Shown here piece after piece: positions 12,301 through 27,300 of a DNA stretch of 64,000 bases. The position numbers were made by a program, and so were the translations under genes. Origin of the DNA: Oreohelix idahoensis (Eukaryota > Mollusca > Gastropoda > Stylommatophora > Oreohelicidae); NCBI GenBank assembly GCA_024509875.1, contig JAMPIV010014832.1, positions 844,911-908,910 on the forward strand. Direction: 5' to 3'. The notes under the pieces were generated by a model, which did not search any database, was not told where the DNA came from, and saw nothing but the letters and a program-made list of their open reading frames with translations. Numbering within the stretch: the stretch's first letter is position 1; each line of letters begins with the position of its first letter.

Positions 12301-15300
12301 GCAGTTAGATAGTACAGATGAGGCAAATAAAGTCACCAGCAGTGCATTGTTAAAACCAGCAGAACCACTAGCAAGACATAGTTGAGACTATAAGTTGTAG
12401 ATGGAACAAACTGAGCTACTAGCTAAACATTGCTGACACAAGTAGTGCCTCTAAGATGACATAACAGAGACAAGTGGAACCACTAGCTATGCAGAGCTGA
12501 CTCAAGTGGGACCTCCAACAGGACATAGTTCAGACAAATGGAGCCATTAGCAGAACATAGGCAAAAGAAGTAAAGTATACACATTTGATGTGCAGTTACT
12601 TTTGTAGCATTACTTGGTTATCTTTGTTGTATGTAAGAGAACTGACTTTCAAATGTTTTCAATCAGTGAATAAATAATTTACAGGCAACCAATATGTGGT
12701 TCAGATGGTCAAGTCTATGGCAATAAATGCCTAATGCAACTTCAGTCCTGCATCAAACGTGAAGTCATAACAGAGCAGCAGATGGAAAATTGTGATGGTA
12801 AATATTTTTGTTTGATTTTGTTCTTTTTTGTTTTCCTTTTTTCAGTATGTATTTAATTTTTAATATTGAGAAAAGTGGTCAGTAGTTATGAGTTTAAAAG
12901 TCCAGTTTTATTTGCTGTGCTTAGTCTGATCTGTTTTGCTGTTGTGTTCCTGTTTATAGTTTATCATTTTAAGTGAAACAAATTGTTATTGCATTTTGTT
13001 TTTAATTTTGCAGTAATTTTTTTTTTTTTTAGATAATTAAAGGTTATCTCTAACAGTGTATAAAATCTTTGCTATCCATAGAATTTGATGAACAGGAAGC
13101 ATGTGATAGTTCACCACCTTTGGTCAACCCAACCACAAGAAATGACTATGACTGTAGCCCTGGTAAAGACTTTTGTCCACCTAACAGTTATTGTCATATT
13201 ACACGGCAGTTCTCTAAGTGCTGCCAAGAAGGTGAGTACATATTAAGACTGTCTAGAATTTAGATTCTTCCTAGATCTTCCTACAGTTGAGATACAGACA
13301 TAGTACAGCGGTGCCCTCTCTGTCCCCCCTTTCTCATAAAAATATTCATGTGTCAATGAAAATTCAGTTTTCCTTTTCAGTAAATGTTTCTCTTTGATGA
13401 CATGATTAATAGAATTTGTAGCTTAGCTGAGACAGAGATTTCACAGGTTGCTGCAAGAGACGTATTATTAAGTATATTGTTCATCAAACACATCTTTGTG
13501 CCATTTTTTAAATGCCAAACACATTAAAAGTATTGAAGGAAAAGAAGAGGAATTATCTATGAGGAATTATCTATTTTACTGAAAGAAAGATTATATTCTA
13601 ATTAAAAAGAAGTGTGTTCTTAAAGTGTTTGTTTGTGTGCATGCATGTGTATATGTGTTGAAACTTAAAATTATAACCTTTGAAGAGACAGAATAATGGT
13701 ATAAATTTTCATGTGCCTGTAATGAAGACAATTGGTGCAATAGAGTAATAGTTGCCCTTGCTATCATGAGAAATTTTATCTCACTGTGCTGCTTTAGATT
13801 CCACTCATGTGAAACATTGCTCAGAGACCACATTTGGCTGCTGCCTAGATGGTAAAACTCCTGCTAAGGGCCCTAGAGAAAGTGGCTGTCCAGGTAAAAA
13901 TTTCTCATAGTTTTCCAAAATACTACAGGGTAAAGTGACTGTAGAGTCTAGTAGATGTAGAGTCTACTTTATTCACCGTTGAAGTCGCTATAGACTATGC
14001 TGCATACATGGTGTATGGGTTGTAATAATATGCCGTGGTTAACAACTGTCAATAAAGTTAATTTAACTGTTATCAACTTCAGTCGGGCTTATATATGGCC
14101 GACACAAATTCAACATTATGAAACAAGGGTGTAGTCTGAAGTACTGACCACAACTGATAAAAGGATGTAAGTCGAGTCCATTTTCTTGACGAAGACGCAG
14201 ACAATTTATTACAGACATTAGTACAAGTTCAAACGTAATATTCATAAGCATGCATCAACAACGTAGATTACTTCTGGGATATGACAGTTCATATTGTTCT
14301 CGTTCTTTCCAATTTCTATTAATCATGAGCTTGATCAACATCTTATAATAAGGACCGACCCTTCAAGGACGGTGACGACCTTCGTGGTAATAATTTCTTC
14401 TTGGCTTTCTTGGAGCCTACACGCCACAACGGGCTTCTGAAGTAATCCATAAAAAATGCAATAGTAACCTTCAAAATATTCTGGGTACGTCTGGAACCCA
14501 CTAGAAATACGACCTGTGGTTCGTATTGAGGTCCAGCCAGATCGAAACACGTCAGAAGGACTGACGAGAAAATATCATATAATTAATGTAAATATCGCCC
14601 ATGGCCGATAATCTCCGGAGACTTTGAATACTTTATGAAGGCTTCCCCAATATCTGGGCAAGCTTGAACAATAGTTCACAAAAATACATGACCGACTAAA
14701 AAACGAACGAACAGATGGACTCAAATATAGAGAGAGAGAGAGGGGCGAATAAAATCGGGAACGCATGCAACACGCGTCGCGCGATACACAAATGCTGCCA
14801 TCACGCGTGTAAGTCTACATGCACTAATTGTTTTTCAGACGGACAGTGATAAAATACACTACCCTTTCCCAGAGTTAGGTTTATAAATCATAAAAAACTC
14901 TTATTAGGAAAGACAACATTAGATGGGTTTACGGTTGAAAACATAACAGTACCCAGACAGCACATCTTCGAAACAGGAGGTAGAAGAAATTGCATATTTT
15001 GAACGCAGCCACGTAGCTCCTTTAAATTTGTATTTTTGGGTTCCTTAGGGCTTGCTGACAAATAATATGTAAAACGTTACGCAAATAGTCCAGGAATTAA
15101 TAAATTATACCCAAAATAAAATAGTGAGGATGTCTGACAGCATGGAATCATTTCTGCTCATAAGATTTTTTTTATAACGTGTTTGAAAAAAATTTACGTT
15201 ACAGAAATAGTCTACCATGTAAACTCCAAATTGATTGGAGCGCAACAAATGAAAGCCTAACCACGATTGGTCGGACTATAAATACTATCCTTCGTTGTCA

Positions 15301-18300
15301 AGGGAGACGGGGAAGGGTAACATTTTTTCAAACACTTGTCGAAACGTGGCTCATTGGCCAGTCTCGCTGATATACACACTTGGGAGCGTTAGTTCGAAAC
15401 CACTTGTTTAAATAAGCTTGATAAAGCATCAGTGCGTTGAAGCCAGCTCACAATTTTGCTAAAATAAAAGCCTGGAACATAAGCAGATGGAAATTTGTGC
15501 CAGTAATTGTGCCAGAATTCATTGCTAATCAACGTATCTGTGTTTATTTCCATGAAATTGTGGTAAGCTTGAACCATTCAGTATCTTTTAATGAAAATTG
15601 AATGTAAATTGTTGATTTATGCCTGTATATATATGTGTAGTTCAGTGGCAAACGTGAGGTAAAGCCTATAATGCTCCAGCCTGAACAGAGGGTGTCGGAG
15701 GGAAGTAAAACGGCATGGAATGGCCAAATAGTACACTGACACCTAGATGATTGACTAGAAAGAAATAATGCTGGAATTGCAGAGGCGTAGTAACCATTAA
15801 GGAGGTTAATGCTGGTATAAAGTACTTCAGAATGAAGCTGATAGTTGGCCTAACGCTCTGAACTCAATGTTTGTGCTGTATTGTGATCAGTGTAAAAGAG
15901 AGTATAAGTTAGTTATGAAGTAGAAGGTACATCCTTCTTGATTTCAGGGACAGTGGTCTTGATGGTACTGAGCAGCACCTGGTCAGAGCTTTGCTGAATC
16001 CTGAGTCGGACAGCATACTCCTTGGTCTTTTTAGCTATCAGTGAGGTGTCTCCTGAACCCAGAGGAGAATTCGAGCAGAGGAGTCCTTTCCTGCCGCCAT
16101 CACGCCAGATAAGCGAATTGGCCAGCTGAGCTCAACATTATGTCCCCTCATCTTGAAATGACTTTGTAAAATTAACATTAAGAGGGGGAAATTAATTGTC
16201 TTAATATCAGGAACTGAGAACATCTCCAATACTAGTTTCCTTAAGACAAACTATTGAAGTCATGATGACAACTACCAACAGAGCTTGAACAAAACAAAAC
16301 CAGTATTACCTCATACTACTATTACACAACTGACACACATAGGATATTTTTAATAATATATGTCACTACCAGATTCTTATTAATACATTCTGTACATAAC
16401 TTGTAATTAACATTGATTGTGATTCCTGGTTCCTTTGTCTTTGAATCAGGACACACATATGCCTTTATGATAGAAATGAATACATATTGTTCTTTGAAAA
16501 GTTACGAGTGTCTCCTGTAAGATATTCTCATAGAGTGTTATATGTATGTGAGTGTCACAGTGTTGTCAAGAGTAGTGGATTAAATTAAATTGTTTATCTG
16601 TCTGTTGTTGTGACTTACACTTCACCATACTCATACCCTAGACACATAACGTAGCATCACACTATTCCAGAATAATTCTGACTGAGATATAGAGATATGT
16701 GGTAGCAAGTAAGGTTATCTATAATACACTACTCTTAATAGATATAGATACCTTCACAGCTGATCTCAGTCAGTACACTAAGTCCCCTATAAATATTTAT
16801 AACATCCCACTTCACCACAGGGATGAAGTATGGAAGAAAACAGAAAACAAATTCCAAATGAAAAGATTCACCAAAATAATGTATCAAACTGGTATGAAAT
16901 ACCAATGAAGGAATGAAATAAAGGGATAGAAGGATGAAAAGAAATGGTGAAGAAAAAAAAAAATGAAGACGACAATAAAACAGAAATAAAAAAAATTTGA
17001 AATGTAAAATGAATGTATGTCAATTGACAGTTGGTAACAAAATGAAACAAAGTCCATTTTAAAAGTAACACAATAGAAGAAATTTGACACAATCCCAAAG
17101 CATGTGTTGCAAGAATGAACAACACGGCCTAACTAGGTATGATAATAATAACATGTGAAGTTAACTGTGTGAAAACTATCAAGCACCAATAATGCGCAAT
17201 CATAATAAATATATAAATATCTCACATTATTTATAAATTATACTAAACTAATTAAGTTACTAGATTGGTACTAACTAAAATGTTACTGGAATATTTTAAA
17301 AAAAAATGTCCCTTATATATCCTCCGTGAAAAGTTCAATTGTTATTAATAAAAAATGAAGTACCGAAAAGAGTCACCAAGTCATAATGTCAAATTGCAAA
17401 ATTGTCAATAATTTAAGCTAATAATGTTAATTTGTAGTTAAAATGCTATCTCCTTATAACTGTTAAGTTCACGTGATAGAGCTTTAACTTAAAGTTCCAA
17501 TTATCTAAATTTATTCCACACTTGAAAGCTAATAGTAGTAATGTTAATACTAATGCGCTTAAATGTCATTGATAGTCAATATAAATGGAAATAATGTTTT
17601 CTTATATTGTATTGTTAGATGAGAATCAATTCCCGTACATGTCACTGTTGCAGTAGCGACTTAATTATGTAATGTATATAGATCCGGAAACGTTAGGTAA
17701 AATATCCATATCAATGCGAAATGTCAAAATCCTGTAATTATACAAATAAACTACGATTGAATAGTAGGTAATGTAGAGGGGGTACACTCTGTAATGCGCA
17801 GCGGTTCTGTAAAATCATGAAGGCATCTGGAAAGTGTGTCAGCAAGAACATTCTCCGATCCAGGAATTGCTCGAATGGTGTAATTGAACGGCTGCAAGGC
17901 AATTGCAGTAGATCTGGATGGTTTCAGTAGTGTTCCTGAGTAACACTGTAACAATGACGCCCCGATGTCCACCTTGGAAGAGCAGCTGCGAAGAACAAAT
18001 GGTAGGTCTTTGTTTGGGTAAACATAAAATGGGCGTGGATGAAAAGAAAGATTTTATTAAGACTAAAGTGGTATGACACTCAATATACCACCGTACAATG
18101 TTAGGTAGTACTCTTTAATAATACAGAAAGACATGCAGTGATAATAGTCAACAAAAAGGAAACGCAGGTGACAAAGGCCCACATCTCAAAGGCTGAACTA
18201 AAGTCATAGCCTGTGGAAAAGTAAAGCAGTGAGACAAAAGTCGTTGAATAAGAAAATACTGAGTTAATCAGCCCAGTAAAAAAATAACAAAATATAAATA

Positions 18301-21300
18301 CAACAAGTGTAGAACCTGAACAGACAGGATATATGAAAATAAAGAAATGCTAATATGTTAAGACATAAATGATATAAAGAACAGAAAAGTATCTGTAATA
18401 GAAGAAAAGACAAGTACAAAACATCCGGAAGAATGAAAAGTAACGCACTCACACACGCAACTATAAAGTGCGTGGTGCAGAGTTTTGTACAAGTCGCACG
18501 TCTAAAAGAGGGTGCGCAAAAAGTGAACCATGTATAAAATTAATTGCTCTGTGAGCGTCGCTGATGCGTGATGCCATATGATGATGGATGGTATCCGCAT
18601 GTCTGGTTTTGTGTAGTGTGCAGATGTGTTCAGTCAAACAATGTTCATACACAATAACAGGGCAATCCACATAGGACGTCAGTAAACTCACGACATGTAA
18701 AGTCAATGATTCTTGTAACAGCCGTTGACGTTTTTCTTCATTATTTATTGTGGACGCCACAGTGACAAAATGGTTACGCGAATATGTAGACACATCAAAC
18801 AGTCATTATCACAGCAACATTCAATACAGCAATAGACGGTAGACAGCATTACAATGATGAGTCAGATGCATGTTATATTTCATAGTGCTGTAAATGTAGT
18901 CAGGTGAAAAACTCCATCCTTTTCTATAACAGCCAGGAGATAACCAGATATATGAGATCAGTTCACTCTCCTTAATCTGACTTCAGCAAGACAGACACGT
19001 CTGCCGAAGTATAAATAATGTCCTCAAAAATATCCTCTAGATAACAAAGGTTTTTCAAACCTAGTTCATTTAACAAAGTAGCAAGTAATGGTCCTTGGAA
19101 CATGCATCAACCGATGCAGTACAATACAGCGACATGTGAGCTGGGAAAACATCTCGTGACGACGACTTTCGAAGACAGGCTATGAATCGAAATCGCTCAC
19201 GACCCAAAATCGATAGAGTTAATGAAAAAGTCAATTTACCTTGCTTTCATGAAATACACAGAAATATCACGCCTCCCGACATGTGGGAAACACTAGAGGT
19301 ATTATCTCAAATAAACGAAATATCCATTAAGAGGACTACACATCCCTGACAGAACAAAAAATAGCGGAGATCCCCTCTTCAACGAGGCATCTCTTTCGCC
19401 ATTCAAATTGCTCACTCCACTAGTGGTGGGCGGAAACCGATCGACCAAAAAGCAAGACCAGTCATGCGCAGTCCGGCGCGAAAAATGACCACAGCTCAAA
19501 AACTCAACTGCATTCAATACCAACGCGAGAAGACAAATGCTTACCGAGAAAAGTGACTATAAATTTCAAGCAGTTGTTGCCCTTGCGTTATAAAATAGAT
19601 ATTGTAATAAAATGATGTTGCGAGAATTTATCACGCAACATATCACCACCTCCTCCCGATAAAAAAAAAATGTGGAACATATTTTTTTTTTTTTAAATAT
19701 CAAAGAGCATGCGATAAGCGGCTCAAAACGCACGAATTATGCGCTGATAATTAATTAAATTGCCTAACATGAGGCTAAATATAGAGTGTCTGGTGAGGAT
19801 ATACCTCAACAGAAAAATAAATATGTCTCAAAAAATATTCACATCGGGGAGGTGTCACCAACACACATCACGTTAGCATGTAAACACAATATACGTATGC
19901 AAGTTACCATAATCATCATTAAACAGCATACTCTAATATTGTCTTTAAAAATGGATGTACAAATCTGATAGGAAAATTTAAATAGTACATTATTTGACAT
20001 GTAATGACATAAGTACATAGTAAAGTTAAACTACATGACGATCCAGGACATATGCTCTGGTATTCCGAGGGTAAGTACACAATCTAGAACTCGTCATGCT
20101 TGATACTAGTAAGGTAAGTCCTCAGCTCAACAATGACATTCTGAGAAAGTACAAGCAATATAATGCTAATTAATAACTAATATGCTTCATAAGGTACAAT
20201 ACATTATTAATAATTGTGGCTGTTTAGTAAACTAACGGCCCTTATATTAACTACTCAGTCCTCCTCTATCATCGTAAAAACGAACAGAAGAAGATGACAA
20301 CAAAGCACGATAGTGTGTACATATAAAGTGAGTACAGATGTGCTAATCTATTGTAGTAATATAGGTGTGTTATGACTCTGTAATATATAGGAATATAGGA
20401 CAGAAGTATTAGTTAGAGTCATGTGGGCATCTAGACAAAATGTCAGCCATCACATTATCCGCACCACGGATAGCTCGTACCGTGAAGTGAAAAGGTTGAA
20501 GAGCTATAGCATATCGAGTGGATCTCGAACTCTTCAAATTCTTAGTCTGAATAGCTGTAAGAGCTTTCTGATCAGTCTCTAGAATGAAATGTGCGCCCAG
20601 GAGGAATCTTTGTAGCTTTAGAATTGACCAAACCATCGCTAACAACTCACGGTCTAAAACCGAGTAGTTCCTCTCTGCCGCATTTAGTTTTCTAGAAATG
20701 TACATAACAGGATGCAGAGTATTTGCATATTCTTGCATCAGTGCTGCTCCAATCCCAGTGGATGAAGCATCACTCCGAAGAACAAAAGTCCTATCAAGAG
20801 TAGGTAATCTTAAGATGGGAGGAGAAGAAAATATATTCTTGATTTGGTCTAATGAAGATTGGCATTCTTCAGACCAACGGACCAGATTAGGCGAACCTTT
20901 CTTCAACAATGTTGAGAGAGGTGCCATGATCGAAGATAAATTTGGAATAAATCTCCCATAAAATTGAATTAAACCTAAGAGACTCCTAACTTGTTTCTTC
21001 GTTTTAGGAACAGAGATGTTCAGTATTTTTGAAGTATTGTGGTCTTCTGTCTTCAAGAGACCATGACCAACACGATGACCCAGGAAAGAGATTTCACCAA
21101 AACCAACAAAAGCTTTAGAAGGTTTCGCTGTCAAATTATTCTCACGTAGAGTGGACAGTAAGTCATATAACCCTAAATAGTGATCTTCCCAGGTATCACT
21201 GAAGAGACAGATGTCATCTAAGTATGCGATGACATCCGAACGATGTGACAGAATTCGACGCATCATGCGAACGAAAGTTGCAGGGGCGTTCATGAGACCA

Positions 21301-24300
21301 AAAGGCATAACATTCCATTGAAATAGACCCCTAGGTGTAGAAAAAGCAGTAGAGGTTTGGCATGCTCTGCTAAAGGCACTTGCCAATAACCTTTAGACAA
21401 GTCAAGTTTAGTGAAGAATCTAGAATTAGAAAGTCTAATCAGTAGATCTTCTAACAAAGGCATCGGTTCAGCATCGAACTTTGTGACCTGATTCAATTTG
21501 CGATAATCAACACAAATTCGTATGTTCTTATCCTTCTTCCGGACAATAACCATGGAAGAAGAATATGGTGAAGTCGATGGTTCAATTATATTTAATTGAA
21601 TCATTTCATCCAATTCCTTTTCCACTGCGACTGAAAGTGTATAGGAATAGGATACGGCCTAACCCTAATTGGATTATTGTCGGTAAGAATTATGTCATGT
21701 TCTATGACATCTGTGTGTCCAGGAATGTCAGTGAGAACATCCTGAAATGTTTGTAACATCGACAAGTCTCGTCGATGTTCGTCACCAGAAAGATTAGGAG
21801 AAACAGAAACGTTTTTCCAAGATTCCGTGGAATGTAATGGAACCACTGGAAGGGGAAGGTTGACATCAGAGAAGGTAGCTTCCTCATCCTGTATGACAGA
21901 CAGGGATGAATAATGACCGTGAGGTGCAGGAGCATCATCCGTTGCCTGGAAAATAGGCAGCAAATAGTCCGGACGTTCGTGAAATTCCGAAAGCATGTTT
22001 ATGTGGAAAGTTTTATGCTTTCCATCAATATCGACCACATAGTCAACATCGGAAATCCGAGAGACTATTGCATACGGACCTTTCCATGCAATAAGAAGTC
22101 TATTTTCCCTACTGGGGAGTAGGACGAATGCTTTGTCACCTGGACAAAGTTGTCGTAGACATCTATTCTTGTTAGCAAACTGTCTTGCCTTCTCTTTAGC
22201 AATTTCTGATGAAGCAGTTGCTAGCTTACATGCCTCAATGATCTTTTGTCTAAGAGCAATGACATACTCATATGAGGATTGAGTTTCATCGCTAATATCA
22301 TCGGCAGTGATGAGATCGTGTAATAAAGACATAGGGCCGCGTGGACGCGCGCCAAAGACAAGTTCGAAGGGAGAAAATCCTGTGTGTTCATTAGGGACTT
22401 CTCTATAGGCAAAGAGAGCCGCGGGTAAAACCCTGTCCCAATCTTGAGGATGATCTTCAGTTATCTTACCAAGCAAAGTCTTGAGCGTTCTATTCAGACG
22501 CTCAACTAACCCATTAGACATAGGATGGTAGATACTACTGAGAGATCGTTCAATATGTAAGGTAGACATTACCTGTGACATAGTGTCAGATATGAGTTGA
22601 GTGCCATGGTCTGATAATATTTCTCTGGGGAACCCCAAGCGAGAAAATATCAACCAAAGAGCATCTGCGATATCTGTAGTAGATATGCTCTTAAGAGGAA
22701 TAGCCTCTGGCCAACGTGTGCACATATCGACACATGTAAGGATAAACTGATGTCCTCTGGCCGACTTGACCTTAAAAGGGCCAATAATATCTATGGCCAT
22801 TTTCTGAAACGGCCGAATAGGAATGTCAGCAGCCTGGATAGGCGCAGCATGTCGTGGTCCTCTAGATTTGACCTCCTGACATACCTTGCATGATCGGCAG
22901 TAAATACGAATGTCCTTATTGACAAAAGGCCAAAAGAAAGCCGCAAGGACTCTCGACTTCGTACGGGAAAAACCCATATGTCCAGCACATTGCGAGTCAT
23001 GAGCATGTTGTAATATTTGCACTCTCATGCTCTTGGGAACAAGAATTTGCGAATGTGCCGACGTAGTCGAATCTTGTACCATACGTACAAGTACGCCGTT
23101 TCTCATTGCAATCCAAGATTTTCTATTTGTATCCTGATTCGGATCACCTTTCTTCGCAAGAACGAAGAATTTTTTTAAAGAAGGATCTTCTTCTTGCAAT
23201 TTTATGAAAGAGTCACGAGTGATTACTAAGTGACTATCTTGGCTATCAACTTCATTATCACTATTCAGTGATGTTTCGGGTGTTTGTAGAGCTTGTGCTC
23301 TTGTAACTACTGCATTTGTAGCTTGCATGTTATTATCTTCCCAAGCAGCATCTGCTGTGGGGTACACTCCCTAACTCCGTGAATACGACCAATAATAAGG
23401 TCCGCAATAGGATTAGGTAAGAGACAAGCATGCACATCTCCAGTAAAGAAAGGAGTGGCAATGCGAATTACAGCAGTAGGATATTTTTCTAGAGTGCCGC
23501 CAAATGTGACACATTTAATAACCCTTCCTGTAGCACAAGATGGATCTACAAGCGATTGTCTAACACCAATAGTGGTGCATCCGGAATCGAAAAGTAGTGA
23601 CCGGAGTATCATTAACAAGACCCTTATGTAGAATTAAAGAACCCCTCCCGTCATGCGCAACAGCAGCAGGAAGAGCGGGAAGTGGGTGACCACAACTCAA
23701 AGTAGTTATGGTACCCGGTTCGAATAAAGTACTGCATTGGGGGCATTTGTTTGCTCTCTCAAAGTCAAAAGCAGAACCAGTGACAGCGTCAAAGTTTTTA
23801 TTATCAACAACATGATTACAGGCTCCCTCAGTTTCCTGTTGTACAGCATTAGCCTGCTGATATCTCTTTTTTTTGTGTTGAGATCTACCCCGACTATTAT
23901 TACCTCTGAAGTTATCAGAGTTATTATTATCTCTGCAGTTATTATTGTCTCTATTGTAATTGTTATCCTGGTTCGAATTCCAGTTTCCACGATTACTATC
24001 ATGTTCACATTGATGCGAACATCTATTTGTTTGGTTCTGAGGTCTTCGGCAGGAATAACCTCTATTACCATATCCTCTTTTGAAATGCCTATAATTATTA
24101 GGGTGATAGTAACGACCACTATCAGGTTGTCTCCAATTCTTCGAAGAAGAATCACCATGAAATTGGTTTCCATGATTTTGACAGAAATTACCGCTGCTCT
24201 TTCTATCAAAATTTTGTTGGAATCTACGAGCAAAGTTTTGACCATACGGAGCTGCCGAAGCAACTGGTAAACCTTCTTTCACCTTAGAGTTACCCATGGT

Positions 24301-27300
24301 TATGTGTGGGTGTGCAGTTACGTATTGGCAACAGAAATCTTCCATTTCTTTTATTGTTTTAGGTTCACGTTCATGAAGGAAAGCAAGGAAAGACTCATTG
24401 ACAGACGACATGACTTTGTCTCTAAGTATTAAGTCCATAAGTCCTTCATAAGTTTTTTCCGTCTTAGATAGTTCAACCCATCGTGAGAAAGTAATGCGTA
24501 TTCTTGCAATAAACTCGGAGAATTCAACTCCATTTTCAGGTAACATGTTTTTAAATTGTAGACGATAGCCGTCTTCGTTAAGCTGATATTTCTTTAACAG
24601 AGCGGCCCTGACAACCTCATAATTGTTCTTGTCAGGTTCATCCACCATATTTAATATACTTAGAGCTTTACCTGTCAGTATCCCTGATAACTGATAAACA
24701 TATTTTGCTTTGTCTATGTTATGAGCTGTACATGCTTGTTCAAATCTGTCCAGATAGAACATTATGTCATCACTGGAAGGACTAAAAGTTGGCAACTTAA
24801 TCTTAAAAGTATCATTATTAGCCTTACCAGAAGATGAACCCTTGTTTGAATCATTACCATTACTCATGTTCATCAATTTCAATTTTTCCAACTCTAAAGC
24901 TAAGACCTTTTCTTCATGTTCCATTTTTGCTTTCTCTTTCCTCTCATCAGACTCTCTCTGTAATCTTCTCTCCTCAGCCTGAGCCTCTATTTGAAGTCTT
25001 TCAGCTTCTTTCTCAAGTCTTTTATTCTCAGCCTCTTTTTCAAGTCTTTTATTTTCAGCCTCTTTTTCAAGTCTTTTATTTTCAGCCTCTTTTTCACGTC
25101 TTTTATTTTCAGCCTCTTTTTCAAGTCTTTTATTTTCAGCCTCTAGCTGGAGTTTTCTTTCCTCAGCTTCTGATTCCCTTTTTTGTTTTTCCATTTCCAT
25201 TTGGAATCTTTTTTCATCCACCTGCATCTGCAGTTTCTTTTGTTCAGCTTCCATATGCAGTTTCTTTTGTTCAGCTTCCATTGCTTTATCATATCGAGCA
25301 GTTGCAAATTCTTCTAACTTATCACCAGTCTTCCCAAGCAATTTACCCTGCTCAATAAAGTGCTCAAATGTAGACATGTTGTCTAACATATGCGTCCAAA
25401 ACCTGAAATAATTAACTAATTTATTTCAAACCTAAGTGTAACAAGTCTTAATTAAGCACTTGTATATTCACATCACCTTATATTATCCCAGTCTCTGTGG
25501 GAAACAAGTCTCCAATCAAAGAACTTGTATATGAAATATCACCAATCAATTCTTGATCATAAGTGCACTTCTCATTCAATAGTGCACAACACTATTCATC
25601 ATTCATTTATCATCAGTGTAGTAGTAACAGTGCATTAGCATAGCCCATTAACTAATTACTATAACTGTAAACAATGACTATGTAAACACATGCAGAATGT
25701 AAACATTGAAAATGTAAACAATGCAAACAATGTAAACAATAACAATGTAAACAATAACAAAGATCAGCAACAATACAAAAACGTTCGCAGAAATCAACTA
25801 AAAATAAAGCAGAAATTAATGAAATATCACAAAAAATGTGACGATATCTACGATAGAATTAAACAAAATACATGACACCACAGTGTATAAACAAAAATGT
25901 TGTATGAAACTAAATTATAGACAAGAGTAGGCTAACAAATACAAACAAATCAAAACAAAACTAAAGAATGCGAAATAATAACGAAAACAATATTAAAACA
26001 TGTCATCACAGCTAACATAAATAGCAACAGAAGTCGCTTAGCAAATTCCAGTATCGGAAATTTGCAAACCCTACAGAAAACGCTCACAATAGACGACCTC
26101 TATGACGTGGCATAATCTAACGGAGACACCACCCAACCGAGAACCCGCTGAAATATAAACATATAAATATACAAATAACATATAGACATATAACATATAG
26201 AATGAGATGATACACAGAAGACTCAGCAGAAGTATAAGGGCACAGTTTACATACAAACAGGCCACTTAACTTATAGGCTTCCAATCGTCGAACAGCAGAA
26301 AAAACGGATGTCAATCAACGTCCTAAAGAGCGAAGCTCCAACGATGATGGCACATCTGAACTGCTTCCACTGCTAACACGATGGTACAAGAGCTTCTGAA
26401 ATACTGTGTGTTGAGTTGTTTCGGCACTTGACCTTCTAATCCAAAAGTAAGTTGATGGAAATCGGTACTTGGCCTTCTTCAGAAAACAACCCGTTTCAAC
26501 CGGCACTTGACCTTCACAAAAACGACAGCACTGGAACCTTGACAGCAGCAACTTGCTTGACTTGCGTAAAAGATAACAGCAGTCCGAGTTATCCGGCAAC
26601 ATGTAACAACGCCGGGTACTGTCAAATTCTTGTTTCCGTCAAAAAATTGAAATTTTGACTTTTACCGGGCAACGCCGAGTACTTTGAAAATTTTGAAGAT
26701 GTTGGCTGTCTTGAAGAATGTTAATTTCTTGAAGGATGTTGATGAATTCTTGTTGAAAATGAAGTGGGTAAGGGACCCCGTGTTTGCTGGTACCAGAATC
26801 AAACCAGCTTATGGCCACCAAATGATGCGTGATGCCATATGATGATGGATGGTATCCGCATGTCTGGTTTTGTGTAGTGTGCAGATGTGTTCAGTCAAAA
26901 CAATGTTCATACAAAAATAACAGGGCAATCCACATAGGACGTCAGTAAACTCACGACGTATAAAGTCAATGATTCTTGAAACAGCCGTTGACGTTTTTCT
27001 TCATTATTTATTGTGGACGCCACAGTGACAAAATGGTTACGCGAATATGTAGACACATCAAACAGTCATTATCACAGCAACATTCAATACAGCAATAGAC
27101 GGTAGACAGCATTACAATGATGAGTCAGATGCATGTTATATTTCATAGTGCTGTAAATGTAGTCAGGTGAAAAACTCCATCCTTTTCTATAACAGCCAGG
27201 AGATAACCAGATATATGAGATCAGTTCACTCTCCTTAATCTGACTTCAGCAAGACAGACACGTCTGCCGAAGTATAAATAATGTCCTCAAAAATATCCTC

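Noticed and set aside
18461..18793. 110-codon minus ORF at the edge of the inner LTR, partly repeated at 41651-41944
   Set aside because: It reads through LTR sequence and its flank; no domain, and it exists because the LTR is repeated.
23737..24270. 177-codon plus-strand and 185-codon minus-strand frames rich in Ile/Thr
   Set aside because: Out-of-frame shadows of the Asn/Arg-rich part of gag.
24764..25358. Plus-strand ORFs opposite the inner gag (FYFQPLFQV repeats)
   Set aside because: Antisense shadow of the coiled-coil repeats of gag.
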